The notes below the pieces were generated by a model. It ran no database searches. It worked only from the letters and a program-made list of their open reading frames with translations, and was not told where the DNA came from. Below, one piece after another: positions 47,009-55,332 of a DNA stretch of 64,000 nucleotides (position 1 is the first letter of the stretch; each line of letters opens with the position of its first letter). The position numbers and the translations under genes were made by a program. The DNA comes from Algoriphagus sp. (GTDB taxonomy: Bacteria; Bacteroidota; Bacteroidia; Cytophagales; Cyclobacteriaceae), in the NCBI GenBank assembly GCA_029945945.1, contig JAQSDM010000009.1, positions 496,001-560,000 on the forward strand. The letters are read 5' to 3'.

Positions 47009-47456
47009 AATTCTGCTTAACAGGGGGTGATGTTCAAATCATGGGCTATTGCTAACCAATGCTGAGCATAAATTTTAACTTTTTTGAGCTTCAGATTATT
47101 CAAAATGATCTTTTTGAAAAGAAGCGATGGATGAGTTTTTTTACGGGCGAGTATTTTTGGGTCAATGAATATTGCAGAAATTTTACTAGGAAATGGGTTT
47201 ACTTTTTAAAACCATGAAAATGGATACCGTTTTGTGATGAAAGTACTAAAGCTGGTTTTTTATCCTTGCTTAAATATCTCCCTGAACTGGGGAATTTGTT
47301 CCGCATTTTTCCTCAGAGTGACCTTGGAATCCCAGTTTATCTTTATCAGAATGGCCCTTTTTTGAGTGTTTCAAGCTTTTTTAGGTGAATTTCATTAAAA
47401 GGCATAAGCCTTGAACCTCTGGTTTTAAATCATTTTACAACCTAAACATCAAAACC
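47009..47456. other. Intergenic region between the hybrid kinase and the lmo0937-like gene
   Basis: 448 bases with only short spurious ORFs. The one signal I can point to is a -24/-12-like element at 47400-47415. Confidence 0.5.
47400..47415 (+). promoter_or_regulatory. Candidate sigma-54-like element upstream of the lmo0937-like gene
   Basis: AGGCAT then AAGCC then TTGAA: GG (47401-47402) is 10 nt before GA (47413-47414). It resembles TGGCAC-N5-TTGCA but lacks the -12 C, the same deviation as at 50036. Confidence 0.25.
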
Positions 47457-47609
47457 ATGGGATCTTTATTGTATCTAATTGCCGTTATTCTTCTTATTGG
47501 ATGGTTGATCGGAGTATTTGCCTACAGCGCAACCGGTCTTATTCACTTATTACTTGTGGTAGCCATCATTGCAGTATTATTCCGAGTGATCAGCGGTCGT
47601 TCCATATAA
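47457..47609 (+). CDS. lmo0937-family small membrane protein
   Basis: A 50-residue protein, almost entirely two hydrophobic helices: LLYLIAVILLIGWLIGVFAY and GLIHLLLVVAIIAVLFRV, ending in ISGRSI. This is the pattern of the lmo0937 family, often induced by stress; function unknown. It is too short for standard ORF cut-offs. The next gene, YtxH-like, begins 50 nt downstream. Confidence 0.82.
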   Translation: MGSLLYLIAVILLIGWLIGVFAYSATGLIHLLLVVAIIAVLFRVISGRSI

Positions 47610-47658
47610 CGGACAATCGAGTCTTTTAATTCATTCTTAACACTAAACCAACAAAATC

Positions 47659-47895
47659 ATGAAAAATAAGGCAGTTAGTAGTTCATTATGGCTGAGCGGT
47701 CTGGTGACCGGAGCCTTTTTAGGTTATTATCTTTATAAGAACAGAGATAAAATGCCTGGTCAGAAAGAAAAGCTGAAAACCTTGGTCGAAGATCTCAAAG
47801 GAGTAGCAGTGGATCTGAAATCCCGTCTCATGTCTACTAGTCATGAAGCTGTGAATTCGACAAAAAACGCGTTTGAATCAGCAAAAGAATCTTAA
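47659..47895 (+). CDS. YtxH-like small membrane-anchored protein
   Basis: 78 residues: one N-terminal membrane helix (LWLSGLVTGAFLGYYLY) followed by a charged helical tail (KEKLKTLVEDLKGVAVDLKS) and NSTKNAFESAKES. YtxH proteins are general-stress associated. With the lmo0937-like gene and Dps it suggests a stress block. Terminator directly downstream. Confidence 0.75.
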   Translation: MKNKAVSSSLWLSGLVTGAFLGYYLYKNRDKMPGQKEKLKTLVEDLKGVAVDLKSRLMSTSHEAVNSTKNAFESAKES

Positions 47896-47917
47896 CTCTT
47901 TTTAGAGTTTCTTAATA

Positions 47918-47948
47918 AAAAAGGCGTAATCTTCGGTTACGCCTTTTT
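47918..47948 (+). terminator. Terminator after the YtxH-like gene
   Basis: A 12-bp stem (AAAAAGGCGTAA, 47918-47929, with 47937-47948), 7-nt loop, and T run. Confidence 0.88.
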
Positions 47949-48043
47949 GTCCAATAGATTGGTCCCGATAATTGAAGAGTTCCCGGGAACAATAGTGGCT
48001 GTTTTTACAGCTTATTTATCACATCTTGAGTTCTGAAAAAAAA

Positions 48044-48415
48044 ATGAAAAGACATGTAATCCTGGTAGTGGATGACGAAATGGAAATCAGGGCATTTTTT
48101 ACCCGATACCTTAAAAAAAAGGGATTTGAGGTGCAAACCGCAGGTAACCTAGCTGATGGCAGGATTTTGTTGAATGATATAAAACCAACTTTGATTTTTC
48201 TCGATATTAACCTGCCTGACGGAAATGGATTGGATGAGCTGGAAGAACTAAAAAAAGGCAAATTATCAGAAAATGTAATCATGATGAGTGCCAATGACAA
48301 TAAGGAAGTTATTGAAAGAGCCGAAGGATTGGGGGCATTTGATTTTCTCAGTAAGCCATTCAATCTTACCAGACTCGAACAAGTGATTGAGTCACATTTA
48401 AATCACACTAATTAA
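48044..48415 (+). CDS. Single-domain response regulator
   Basis: Receiver domain only: VILVVDDEMEIR with the acidic pair Asp10-Asp11, phospho-acceptor Asp54 in LIFLDINLPDGNG, and conserved Lys in FLSKPFN. No output domain. Start ATG 48044 (MKRHVIL) is preferred over an in-frame TTG at 48026. It is 9 nt ahead of the sigma-54 activator gene and likely cotranscribed, forming a phosphorelay intermediate or phosphate sink with the hybrid kinase at 45566. Confidence 0.88.
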   Translation: MKRHVILVVDDEMEIRAFFTRYLKKKGFEVQTAGNLADGRILLNDIKPTLIFLDINLPDGNGLDELEELKKGKLSENVIMMSANDNKEVIERAEGLGAFDFLSKPFNLTRLEQVIESHLNHTN

Positions 48416-48424
48416 CAGTAGGCC

Positions 48425-49843
48425 ATGGCTAAGATTCTTGTAATTGATGACAATATTGACATCTGCCAGCTTCTTGAGCGATTTCTCACGAAGAAGGGAT
48501 ACGATGTTCAGACCACGATTTCCGGCAAAAACGGACTTGACATGGTGAAAAACACTCACTTCGATCTTATTTTCTGTGACTTTCAACTCAGAGATATGGA
48601 TGGAAGAGATGTACTCATGAAAGTAAAGCAGCTTTCTCCAAGCACTCAGGTAGCTATTATTACCGGATATGCAGATGTGAAAATCGCAGTGGATGTGATC
48701 CAAAAAGGAGCTTTTGATTACATAACCAAGCCGCTTATTCCTGATGAAATTATCAGTTTGATTGAGCGGGCTTTGGCAGCAAAAAAAGAAAATCAATCGT
48801 ATTCAGTGACTTTCAGCAGAGCCACAGAACTCCAAAATGAGAAAAAAACTGCGAAAGCAAATTCCAGCGATGGATACCTGCGAGGAACAGGAAAAGAATC
48901 CAAAAAGCTTTACAAAGAAATTCAATTGGTAGCACCCACTAATTTGAGTGTGGTGATTTACGGTGAAAGCGGAGCAGGGAAAGAAAACATTGCCAAAATA
49001 ATACATGATCAAAGTGAGCGTGCCGGTAAACCTTTCATTGCCATCGATTGCGGTGCCCTGACAAAGGAACTTGCAGGAAGTGAACTTTGGGGACATGAAA
49101 AAGGAGCCTTCACAGGCGCTCATACCGATAAACCCGGTCAATTTGAAATGGCCGATGGTGGTACGATATTTTTGGATGAAATATCCAATCTATCCTATGA
49201 GATCCAGGTCGGACTTCTCAGACTGGTTCAGGAGCGAAAACTTAGAAGAATCGGTGCTGCAAAAGATAAGTCGATCGATGTACGGATTCTCGTGGCATCA
49301 AACGAGGACCTCAGAAAGTCCGTCCAGGAAGGGAAATTCCGGGAAGATCTTTACTTCAGATTCAATGAATTCAGTATTACCGTTCCGCCGTTAAGAGATC
49401 GAAAAGATGATATTGAGGCTTTTGCCCAGTATTTTCTGGAGATTTCCAATGAGGAATTGAAAAAAGACGTCAAGGGATTTGAACCGGAAGTGATGGATGT
49501 ATTTAAAGAATACTCCTGGCCTGGAAACTTGCGGGAAATGCGAAACGTGATCAGAAGAGCAATTTTACTTTCAAATGGCAAAACTGTTTCTGTATCCGGT
49601 TTACCTCCGGAAGTAGTCTATTCCCGAAAATTCAATTTCACGGATTCTCCGACAGAAGAAAACGATACTTTTGGAAGAAAGCAGAAACCAGTTCCAAGCC
49701 TGAAAAACGCAGCAGCTGGCGCAGAAGCGGAAGTACTCCGAAAAGTCCTCGAAGAGGTAAAGTATAATCGAACAAAAGCTGCTCAACAATTGGGAATAGA
49801 TCGGAAGACCCTATTTAACAAAATGAGACAATACGATCTGTAA
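48425..49843 (+). CDS. NtrC-family sigma-54-dependent response regulator
   Basis: 472 residues. Receiver domain (KILVIDDN; Asp52 in LIFCDFQL), AAA+ domain with Walker A GESGAGKEN, the sigma-54 contact motif GAFTGA intact, Walker B GGTIFLDEI and the arginine finger region FREDLYFRFNEFSI, then a Fis-type HTH (NRTKAAQQLGIDRKTLFNKMRQ) for enhancer binding. All parts needed to activate RpoN promoters are visible. Targets may include Dps (50079) and others with -24/-12-like sites. Confidence 0.93.
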   Translation: MAKILVIDDNIDICQLLERFLTKKGYDVQTTISGKNGLDMVKNTHFDLIFCDFQLRDMDGRDVLMKVKQLSPSTQVAIITGYADVKIAVDVIQKGAFDYITKPLIPDEIISLIERALAAKKENQSYSVTFSRATELQNEKKTAKANSSDGYLRGTGKESKKLYKEIQLVAPTNLSVVIYGESGAGKENIAKIIHDQSERAGKPFIAIDCGALTKELAGSELWGHEKGAFTGAHTDKPGQFEMADGGTIFLDEISNLSYEIQVGLLRLVQERKLRRIGAAKDKSIDVRILVASNEDLRKSVQEGKFREDLYFRFNEFSITVPPLRDRKDDIEAFAQYFLEISNEELKKDVKGFEPEVMDVFKEYSWPGNLREMRNVIRRAILLSNGKTVSVSGLPPEVVYSRKFNFTDSPTEENDTFGRKQKPVPSLKNAAAGAEAEVLRKVLEEVKYNRTKAAQQLGIDRKTLFNKMRQYDL

Positions 49844-50035
49844 AGGCCAACTTTTGACCACTCTTAATTTTGAATCGGGAATTGCCCAATTTGGGATTTT
49901 TTGCCCCGATTCGAAGTTGGAGATTTTTTGACAACAGAATCAAATATTGTCAGTACGGACCTCAGGAGGCTAATTTCAGACTGTTTTGAAGCCCTAAACA
50001 CTTTTCTTTCAATCATTTTTTTTCAATTATCCATC

Positions 50036-50051
50036 TGGCACTTCAATTGAA
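50036..50051 (+). promoter_or_regulatory. Candidate sigma-54 promoter of dps
   Basis: TGGCAC (50036-50041), five bases, then TTGAA: a full match to the -24 box and TTG of the -12 box, but A replaces the -12 C. Predicted start about 50061, 18 nt before the ATG, directly downstream of a sigma-54 activator gene. Confidence 0.38.
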
Positions 50052-50078
50052 AACAGATAGATATAAACGAAGTCTTTT

Positions 50079-50573
50079 ATGAATGTCAGAAACCAACCAA
50101 CTGTTATTATTCCTTTCATTTTGAAAAAAATTGGAAGCCAGGTTCTAGCTGACCGGATGAATGATTTGCTCTCTGACTTCAATGTGTTTAATCAAAATGT
50201 CAAAGGATTCCATTGGAATTTCATAGGACCAGACTTCTTTGATCTTCATGAAAAATTCGAAGACTTGTCCGGAAAATTATCTCAGGACATAAGCAAATTG
50301 GCCAATTCAATCCGGATGACCGGGTATGAGCCTCTTCATTCCTATTCCGATTATCTTAAAAACTCAATTCATAAAGAAATCACCGGAGTCAATTCTGATG
50401 AAGAAAGTATCCTGTGTGTGATTGAAGGATTGACAAGCTTGATCTTATCCTGCCGTATGTCGGCAATAGAAGCTGAAGAGGCTGATGAGATGTTTACAGA
50501 GAAAATGTTAAGGCAATTCGCATTCGAATTGGAAAACGAATTGTGGGTCTTTACGATGTTTGCTAAGTATTAA
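50079..50573 (+). CDS. dps: Dps-family DNA-protecting ferritin
   Basis: Dodecameric mini-ferritin that stores iron, uses peroxide and protects DNA. 164 residues; ferroxidase site in NVKGFHWNFIGPDFFDLHEKFEDL region (His45, His57 and following acidic residues). The C-terminal helix EKMLRQFAFELENELWVF fits. The N-terminus is not strongly basic. It follows the sigma-54 activator and carries a good terminator; probably induced in stress or stationary phase. Confidence 0.92.
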   Translation: MNVRNQPTVIIPFILKKIGSQVLADRMNDLLSDFNVFNQNVKGFHWNFIGPDFFDLHEKFEDLSGKLSQDISKLANSIRMTGYEPLHSYSDYLKNSIHKEITGVNSDEESILCVIEGLTSLILSCRMSAIEAEEADEMFTEKMLRQFAFELENELWVFTMFAKY

Positions 50574-50596
50574 AGCAGGCACTGTATTCCACAATA

Positions 50597-50628
50597 AAAC
50601 CGCGGGGTGAGCCGCGGTTTTTTTTTGC
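50597..50628 (+). terminator. Terminator of dps
   Basis: AAACCGCGG (50597-50605) with CCGCGGTTT (50612-50620), 6-nt loop, then T9. Confidence 0.9.
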
Positions 50629-50750
50629 CTCATACTTTTTCATGGATTTTCGGATTCTTATTTCGTGAATTATGGGAATAGGTATTTGGAGATTTTCCCT
50701 AAAACGACTGCCAAAAAAGTCGGGTTTTAAATCATTCTTATTCTAAAAAC

Positions 50751-50781
50751 TATTTACCCTATAAATTTTGTAGGGTAAATA
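50751..50781 (+). promoter_or_regulatory. Perfect inverted repeat upstream of the TSUP exporter, likely Rrf2-type operator
   Basis: TATTTACCCTA (50751-50761) and TAGGGTAAATA (50771-50781) are exact complements around a 9-nt spacer. It overlaps a perfect -7 element, TAAATTTGC (50780-50788), and covers where the -33 box should be, so a bound repressor would block the promoter. An Rrf2-family gene, now broken, lies just downstream of the exporter. Confidence 0.65.
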
Positions 50782-50788
50782 AATTTGC
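50780..50788 (+). promoter_or_regulatory. -7 element of the TSUP exporter promoter
   Basis: TAAATTTGC matches TAnnTTTGC in every fixed position, 43 nt before the start codon. No TTG is found at -33; that position is occupied by the inverted repeat. Confidence 0.5.
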
Positions 50789-50830
50789 TCTATTTTTAGG
50801 CTTCTATTCATATCCCAAGAATTCACCACT

Positions 50831-51703
50831 ATGGAAAAAGTCCTGATCAGATTGAAGAATGAGCCATTTTGGGCCATGTTCTTTGCTTTTTCTCTTATGA
50901 TGTTTGGACTTGTGGTAACTCATACTTTTTCGGAGGCGATCAAAAGCTGGGAGATTGACATGGAAATGTTCTTGTGGTTTTTGTTGGTTGGATTCGTGGC
51001 TCAGAGTATTGATGGAGCCTTGGGAATGGCATATGGGATTAGCTCCAATTCAATCCTGCTAGGAATTGGAATTCCGCCTGCTGTGGCATCTGCCTGGGTT
51101 CATTTTGCCCAGGTTTTTACGAGTTTGGCTTCCGGTATTTCTCATTGGAAAATGGGAAATGTGGATTGGAATCTGGCGAAAAAATTATTGATCCCAGGCG
51201 TTTTGGGTTCGGTAGCGGGTGCCTTCTTACTCTCCAATATTGACGGGGAAGTAGTGAAGCCGGTGATTGCTTTGTATCTCTTTGTGATGGGAATTGTGGT
51301 ATTGAGAAAAGCATTTAAAAAGAGAAAAGCAAATTTTAATGTGAATAGCAGAAGTCTGCCTTTGCTTGCAACAGCAGGAGGATTTGCTGACGCGGTCGGA
51401 GGCGGGGGTTGGGGTCCAATCGTAAACGGTACTTTATTGAGCAAAGGGAAAATCCCACGCTATGCCATTGGAACGGGCAATTTTGTCGAGTTTTTTGTTT
51501 CCTTGGCAAGCGCAAGCACCTTTTTGTTTTTTGTAAAAGAGCTTAGCCTTGCACCTGTCCTTGGCCTGATCATTGGCGGAGTGGTGGCAGCACCATTTGC
51601 TGCCTATATCTGCAAGCTGATCAAGCCAAAATATTTGATGATAGGAGTGGGGCTGCTGATCATTTTTCTAAGTATCAGGACATTCTACATGACGCTGGAA
51701 TAA
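50831..51703 (+). CDS. TauE/SafE (TSUP) family anion exporter
   Basis: 290-residue inner-membrane protein with about eight hydrophobic segments and the repeated glycine-rich motif of the family (GFVAQSIDGALGMAYGISSN and GGFADAVGGGGWGPIVNG). TSUP members export sulfite, sulfoacetate or related C2/S compounds. The adjacent Rrf2 regulator (cysteine-metabolism type) and the operator-promoter overlap support sulfur metabolism as the context. Substrate remains inferred. Confidence 0.88.
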   Translation: MEKVLIRLKNEPFWAMFFAFSLMMFGLVVTHTFSEAIKSWEIDMEMFLWFLLVGFVAQSIDGALGMAYGISSNSILLGIGIPPAVASAWVHFAQVFTSLASGISHWKMGNVDWNLAKKLLIPGVLGSVAGAFLLSNIDGEVVKPVIALYLFVMGIVVLRKAFKKRKANFNVNSRSLPLLATAGGFADAVGGGGWGPIVNGTLLSKGKIPRYAIGTGNFVEFFVSLASASTFLFFVKELSLAPVLGLIIGGVVAAPFAAYICKLIKPKYLMIGVGLLIIFLSIRTFYMTLE

Positions 51704-51755
51704 AGAAACTCTTTGGGTTCATGAGATTTTTGTTTCAGTCGACAATAAATCTCCG

Positions 51756-52178
51756 ATGCTATCCAAACGAGCCAAATACGCCATTAAAACCATTCTTTAC
51801 CTTCAGGATTACACGGATGAAATGCCGGTTTAGGCCAAATTAATTTTGGAGCGGGATAATATTCCATACAAGTTTTTGGAAAATATTCTTCGTGATCTTA
51901 AAACCCATCAACTGGTCAAAAGTGTGAGGGGAGCAGAGGGAGGATATGCATTGGCAAAAGATCCGTCAGAGATAAGAATTGCGCAGATCATGCGGGTGGT
52001 GGATGGCCCGATTGCTTTGATTCCTTGTATTTCGGAGCGGTTTTATGAAGCTTGTGCAGAATGCGAAGACGAAAAAACCTGTCGAATCCGTAAGCTTTTT
52101 GCGGAAGTCAGAGTTGAAATGATTCCGATTCTGGAGCGCCCAATAACAACGATTGCAGACGTAGTCAGAAAGCCCTGA
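51756..52178 (+). pseudogene. Rrf2-family regulator interrupted by an in-frame TAG
   Basis: Read from ATG 51756, codons 1-25 (MLSKRAKYAIKTILYLQDYT, then DEMPV) match the start of Rrf2 regulators, codon 26 (51831-51833) is TAG, and the same frame continues with AKLILERDNIPYKFLENILRD, KSVRGAEGGYALAK and a cysteine cluster (C-x8-C-x2-C-x5-C) to the stop at 52178. A CAG or similar codon changed to TAG would explain it. A TTG at 51846 could reinitiate but would lose the first helix of the winged HTH. Real nonsense mutation or sequencing error; without the stop it would be a normal 140-residue protein. Confidence 0.85.
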
Positions 52179-52183
52179 ACAAA

Positions 52184-52217
52184 AAAAAACGGCAGTTAAG
52201 TAACTGCCGTTTTTTTC
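52184..52217. terminator. Bidirectional terminator between the Rrf2 gene and the 52235 gene
   Basis: Stem ACGGCAGT with ACTGCCGT around TAAGTA, with A and T runs on the two sides, between convergent genes. Confidence 0.88.
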
Positions 52218-52234
52218 TAAATTTTTTTGATGAA

Positions 52235-53263
52235 TTAAGCCAATGCCTTCTGGCAAAATTCAACACATTTTTGAACTTCCTTAATTGCATCCGATCCCTC
52301 TGGAACCTGATATTCCAATTCAATGGTTGCTGGAAATTTATACTTGTTTTTGCTCATCAACTGCAGCATTTCTTTGATCGGCGTATCGCCGGTTCCCCAG
52401 GGTAAATTTCCTTTTCCATTTGCAGGAGTTTGACGATCCTTGGTGTGCATACTGAGGATTCTGGAATGTTGCTTTTCAATAAGGGCAATCAGATCCGTGT
52501 GGCCGGCAGCGATGTAGTGACCGGCATCCAGGTTCAGCGCATTTTTCGGGCTTTGCGCCAGTGCAGTATCCCAGAAGGTAAATGTCTCTTGCTCGTGACC
52601 ATGGTATCCAACAGACATTCCGTATTGCTCACCCATTTTGCCAAGCTTCATCGTATGTGCATCGTCAGAAGGATGCTCCAGCGTCACGTGAGTTGCACCG
52701 AGCGCTTTTGCCGCTTTCATTCCGTAAGCGATATCCGAATCTGTATTGTTTTGTCCAAAGGCATTTGGCTTAAAAGCATAGATGCTTACACCTCCGTCTT
52801 TGTACATTTTCCTTACTTCTTCAAATTTTTTCATATCTGCTTTTGCTCTCCACTCAGACACCACCTTATTGTAGGCATCAGCCTGTGCACGGATTTCCGC
52901 CAGTTCTTTGGTTTCATCTTCTGTCAGCGTTTCACCTCTCCTTTGTTTTCCTCCGAGCTGGAAAGATCTCATGCGGTTGAAAGTAGCGGCCGGCATTCCT
53001 GCAAACGTCTCCGCAGGATCTCCCATCAGTTCGATTGCACTGATTCCGCAATCTTTCACGTATTGAAGAGTTGCCTCAGCACTTTGATCGGGTAATGATC
53101 TGAAAGAGTAGGTGATGCATCCGATTTGGACTCCATTGATCATGGAATCAGGTTTGTTCCATGATTTGATGATGGATGGAGCGCCTTGTAGCCAGGAAGG
53201 AGTCAAAGCCAATCCTGTAGCTCCGAGTGCTGATTTTATCAAAAATTCTCTTCTGTTTTTCAT
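52235..53263 (-). CDS. Sugar phosphate isomerase/epimerase-like TIM barrel with Tat signal
   Basis: 342 residues. The N-terminus KNRREFLIKSALGATG is a twin-arginine signal, and the body is an AP-endonuclease-2-type barrel: IGCITYSFRSLP, GISAIELMGDP, VTLEHPSDDAH, VGYHGHEQE, NLDAGHYIAAG and ILSMHTKDRQ carry the expected metal ligands (Glu, His, Asp, His). Such exported isomerase-like proteins accompany Gfo/Idh and DUF1080 enzymes in Bacteroidota keto-sugar pathways, but this one is 17 kb from that pair and has no matching operator. Substrate unknown. Confidence 0.85.
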   Translation of the reverse strand: MKNRREFLIKSALGATGLALTPSWLQGAPSIIKSWNKPDSMINGVQIGCITYSFRSLPDQSAEATLQYVKDCGISAIELMGDPAETFAGMPAATFNRMRSFQLGGKQRRGETLTEDETKELAEIRAQADAYNKVVSEWRAKADMKKFEEVRKMYKDGGVSIYAFKPNAFGQNNTDSDIAYGMKAAKALGATHVTLEHPSDDAHTMKLGKMGEQYGMSVGYHGHEQETFTFWDTALAQSPKNALNLDAGHYIAAGHTDLIALIEKQHSRILSMHTKDRQTPANGKGNLPWGTGDTPIKEMLQLMSKNKYKFPATIELEYQVPEGSDAIKEVQKCVEFCQKALA

Positions 53264-53582
53264 CTGTTTGTAATTTGTTTTTGAATGGTCAGATGGAATC
53301 TCGCATTACTGATAATCATCCCAGTATGTGACGTTTTCGTCATGCTCGATTTCATGGTGTTTTGGGTTAGGTAATAGGTGTAAGGAGACTTTAACTCTTC
53401 AACTTAGCATAAATTTTCATTGCTTGCGCAAAAATCAGCTTTGTATTCTATTAAGAGGTTTGATTGGTGAAAATTGAGTTTGAACGTGATTTTGAAATGA
53501 AAAAAAAATAAGATGTCAGGTTTCGTTGTTATTTTCCAGCAACGTTTGGATTAACGACGAGAAAAGGGATTTTTTGAAATAA
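53264..53582. other. Intergenic region, 52235 gene / TraB gene (divergent)
   Basis: 319 bases without a gene. Small inverted repeats TGACG-TTTT-CGTCA (near 53329) and CGTTG/CAACG (near 53524) are visible; I cannot assign a role. Confidence 0.45.
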
Positions 53583-53606
53583 ATGGATTTTAGAGCTGAT
53601 GAAAAA

Positions 53607-54485
53607 ATGATGATAAAACTCCTTAAAGGATTGGGAATTGTCCTGTTGCTGGTGACTTGTGTATTCGCTCCAGTAAAGGCTCAGTCGGATGATCAAAGCT
53701 CTTTGCTTTGGAAAATATCAGGGAACGGATTGACTGAGGAATCCTATTTGTTTGGAACAATTCATATCATCTGTTCTGACGAATTTCTGATGGATGACCG
53801 GATCAAAAATGCTTTTCAATCCACCGATCAATTGGTCATGGAACTGGATATGTCTGATCCTGATTTGCAGCAGAAGATGGCTGCTATCTCCATAAACCCC
53901 GGAATGAGGAATATTCAGGAAGATATGGATGCGGAAGACGCAAAAGCTCTTGATGATTTTCTGATCAAGTCTTATGGAGCCGGTTTGGCACAACTTGGGG
54001 TTTTAAAGCCCTTTGTGCTGACTTCCATGGTGATGATCAAGCAGCTTCCCTGTGAGGAGGTGGTCAGCTACGAAGAGTTTTTCACCAGTCTTGCAACTGA
54101 CCAAAAGAAGCCTGTCAAAGGTCTTGAAACCGTTGAATATCAGATGGGGATTTTTGATCAAATACCGGCAGAGTTGCAGTTGGCAGAGTTGGTCAAAATG
54201 GTGACGAGTGATGAGTCTGAAGCAGAATTTGAAAAGATGGTAGAGACTTACCTTTCAGAAGATTTGGATCGGCTATATGCAATCATGAAAGACTCGGACT
54301 CAATGGTGAAATATCAGGATATCATGCTGGACAATCGGAATCGAAACTGGGTCACTGAGATGGATTCTTCGATGAGGAATTCATCGGTGTTTTTCGCAGT
54401 AGGAGGTGGCCACCTCGCTGGGGAGAACGGAATTATCAATTTGCTCCGCAGAGCAGGATACAAAATGGAACCTGTCAAAAATTAA
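53607..54485 (+). CDS. TraB/GumN family protein, secreted
   Basis: About 292 residues with a signal peptide (MMIKLLKGLGIVLLLVTCVF) when ATG 53607 or 53610 is used; ATG 53583 would add eight polar residues before it. Family motifs: SYLFGTIHIICSDEF (GTIH) and FFAVGGGHLAGENGIINLL (GGGHLAG), plus KPVKGLETVEYQMGIFD. TraB/GumN proteins are proposed metallo-hydrolases; no substrate is established. Appears monocistronic. Confidence 0.85.
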   Translation: MMIKLLKGLGIVLLLVTCVFAPVKAQSDDQSSLLWKISGNGLTEESYLFGTIHIICSDEFLMDDRIKNAFQSTDQLVMELDMSDPDLQQKMAAISINPGMRNIQEDMDAEDAKALDDFLIKSYGAGLAQLGVLKPFVLTSMVMIKQLPCEEVVSYEEFFTSLATDQKKPVKGLETVEYQMGIFDQIPAELQLAELVKMVTSDESEAEFEKMVETYLSEDLDRLYAIMKDSDSMVKYQDIMLDNRNRNWVTEMDSSMRNSSVFFAVGGGHLAGENGIINLLRRAGYKMEPVKN

Positions 54486-54649
54486 AATTCACTAAGATCG
54501 AATTCAATATTTCGAAAATAATCGGGTCACTCTGGGACCTATTCAGATTAATTTAAAGCGTTTAATCATTGAAAAGGATGATAAATGATAGCTTTTGAAC
54601 CCTGATTTTTTTGTATTTTAGATTAAAGTAAATTTTAACAATCGTACAC

Positions 54650-55096
54650 ATGGAAAAGCCAATAAATCTCCGAATCACAGAGGGAGTCCTCTTACATGAG
54701 CTTCATTTCCGTACTTCTCTCAGCAGCGGACCTGGAGGGCAGACCACCAATAAGATTCAATCAAAAGTGCAACTGCTTTTTGATATTCAGAACTCAATTT
54801 ACCTGACTGATGATGAGAAAATAACCCTCTTTAAAAAGCTTCCAAAAAAAATCAATGAGGATGGAATGCTTTATTTGTCAGCACAGGAAAGGAGATCTCA
54901 GCTTGAAAACAAGGAAATTGTAATCAAAAAATTCAAGGATTTGCTTCTGAAGACTTTTGAGCCAAGAAAGACAAGGAAAGCTACCGAAAGAACAAAAGAT
55001 TCGATCGAAGAAAGACTAACCGACAAGCATGCCACAGGTGAGAAAAAAGCCAGCAGGCATTGGGAAACCGGGGTTGAGAATATTGAAGAGGCATAA
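54650..55096 (+). CDS. ArfB-like peptidyl-tRNA hydrolase domain protein, divergent copy
   Basis: 148 residues with the release-factor GGQ loop in the form SLSSGPGGQTTNKIQSK. The fold matches the codon-independent factor ArfB (YaeJ). Differences from the copy at 55333: the usual GGQNVNK is GGQTTNK, and the C-terminal tail ends in acidic VENIEEA rather than a basic tail. In ArfB the basic tail senses an empty mRNA channel, so this copy may work differently or only with help. Terminator downstream. Confidence 0.85.
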   Translation: MEKPINLRITEGVLLHELHFRTSLSSGPGGQTTNKIQSKVQLLFDIQNSIYLTDDEKITLFKKLPKKINEDGMLYLSAQERRSQLENKEIVIKKFKDLLLKTFEPRKTRKATERTKDSIEERLTDKHATGEKKASRHWETGVENIEEA

Positions 55097-55112
55097 TTAC
55101 TTAAAACTCTTT

Positions 55113-55147
55113 AAAAACCTCAGATTCAAAATCTGAGGTTTTTATTT
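55113..55147 (+). terminator. Terminator of the first ArfB-like gene
   Basis: AAAAACCTCAGAT (55113-55125) and ATCTGAGGTTTTT (55131-55143), 5-nt loop, T-rich tail. Confidence 0.9.
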
Positions 55148-55332
55148 TTTGTCTTGATTACGCGGCTTGGCTGAGTCATTTTTTTTTACGCTTGCGAGAA
55201 CAACCGAATTGTATTAATCAGGAGGAAAGCCAACCAAGAATCGGGAGAGAGGGTAAATAGTTACTGTTTTGAGGTAACTTGCAAGTCAACTGATTTTCTG
55301 TTTTTCGCCTGATTCCTTGTGTTTAATATCTA

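Noticed and set aside
48000..48043. Sigma-54-like site near the response-regulator gene (TTGGTCC...TTGAA around 47960)
   Set aside because: GG to GA spacing is 11, not 10, which sigma-54 rarely tolerates.
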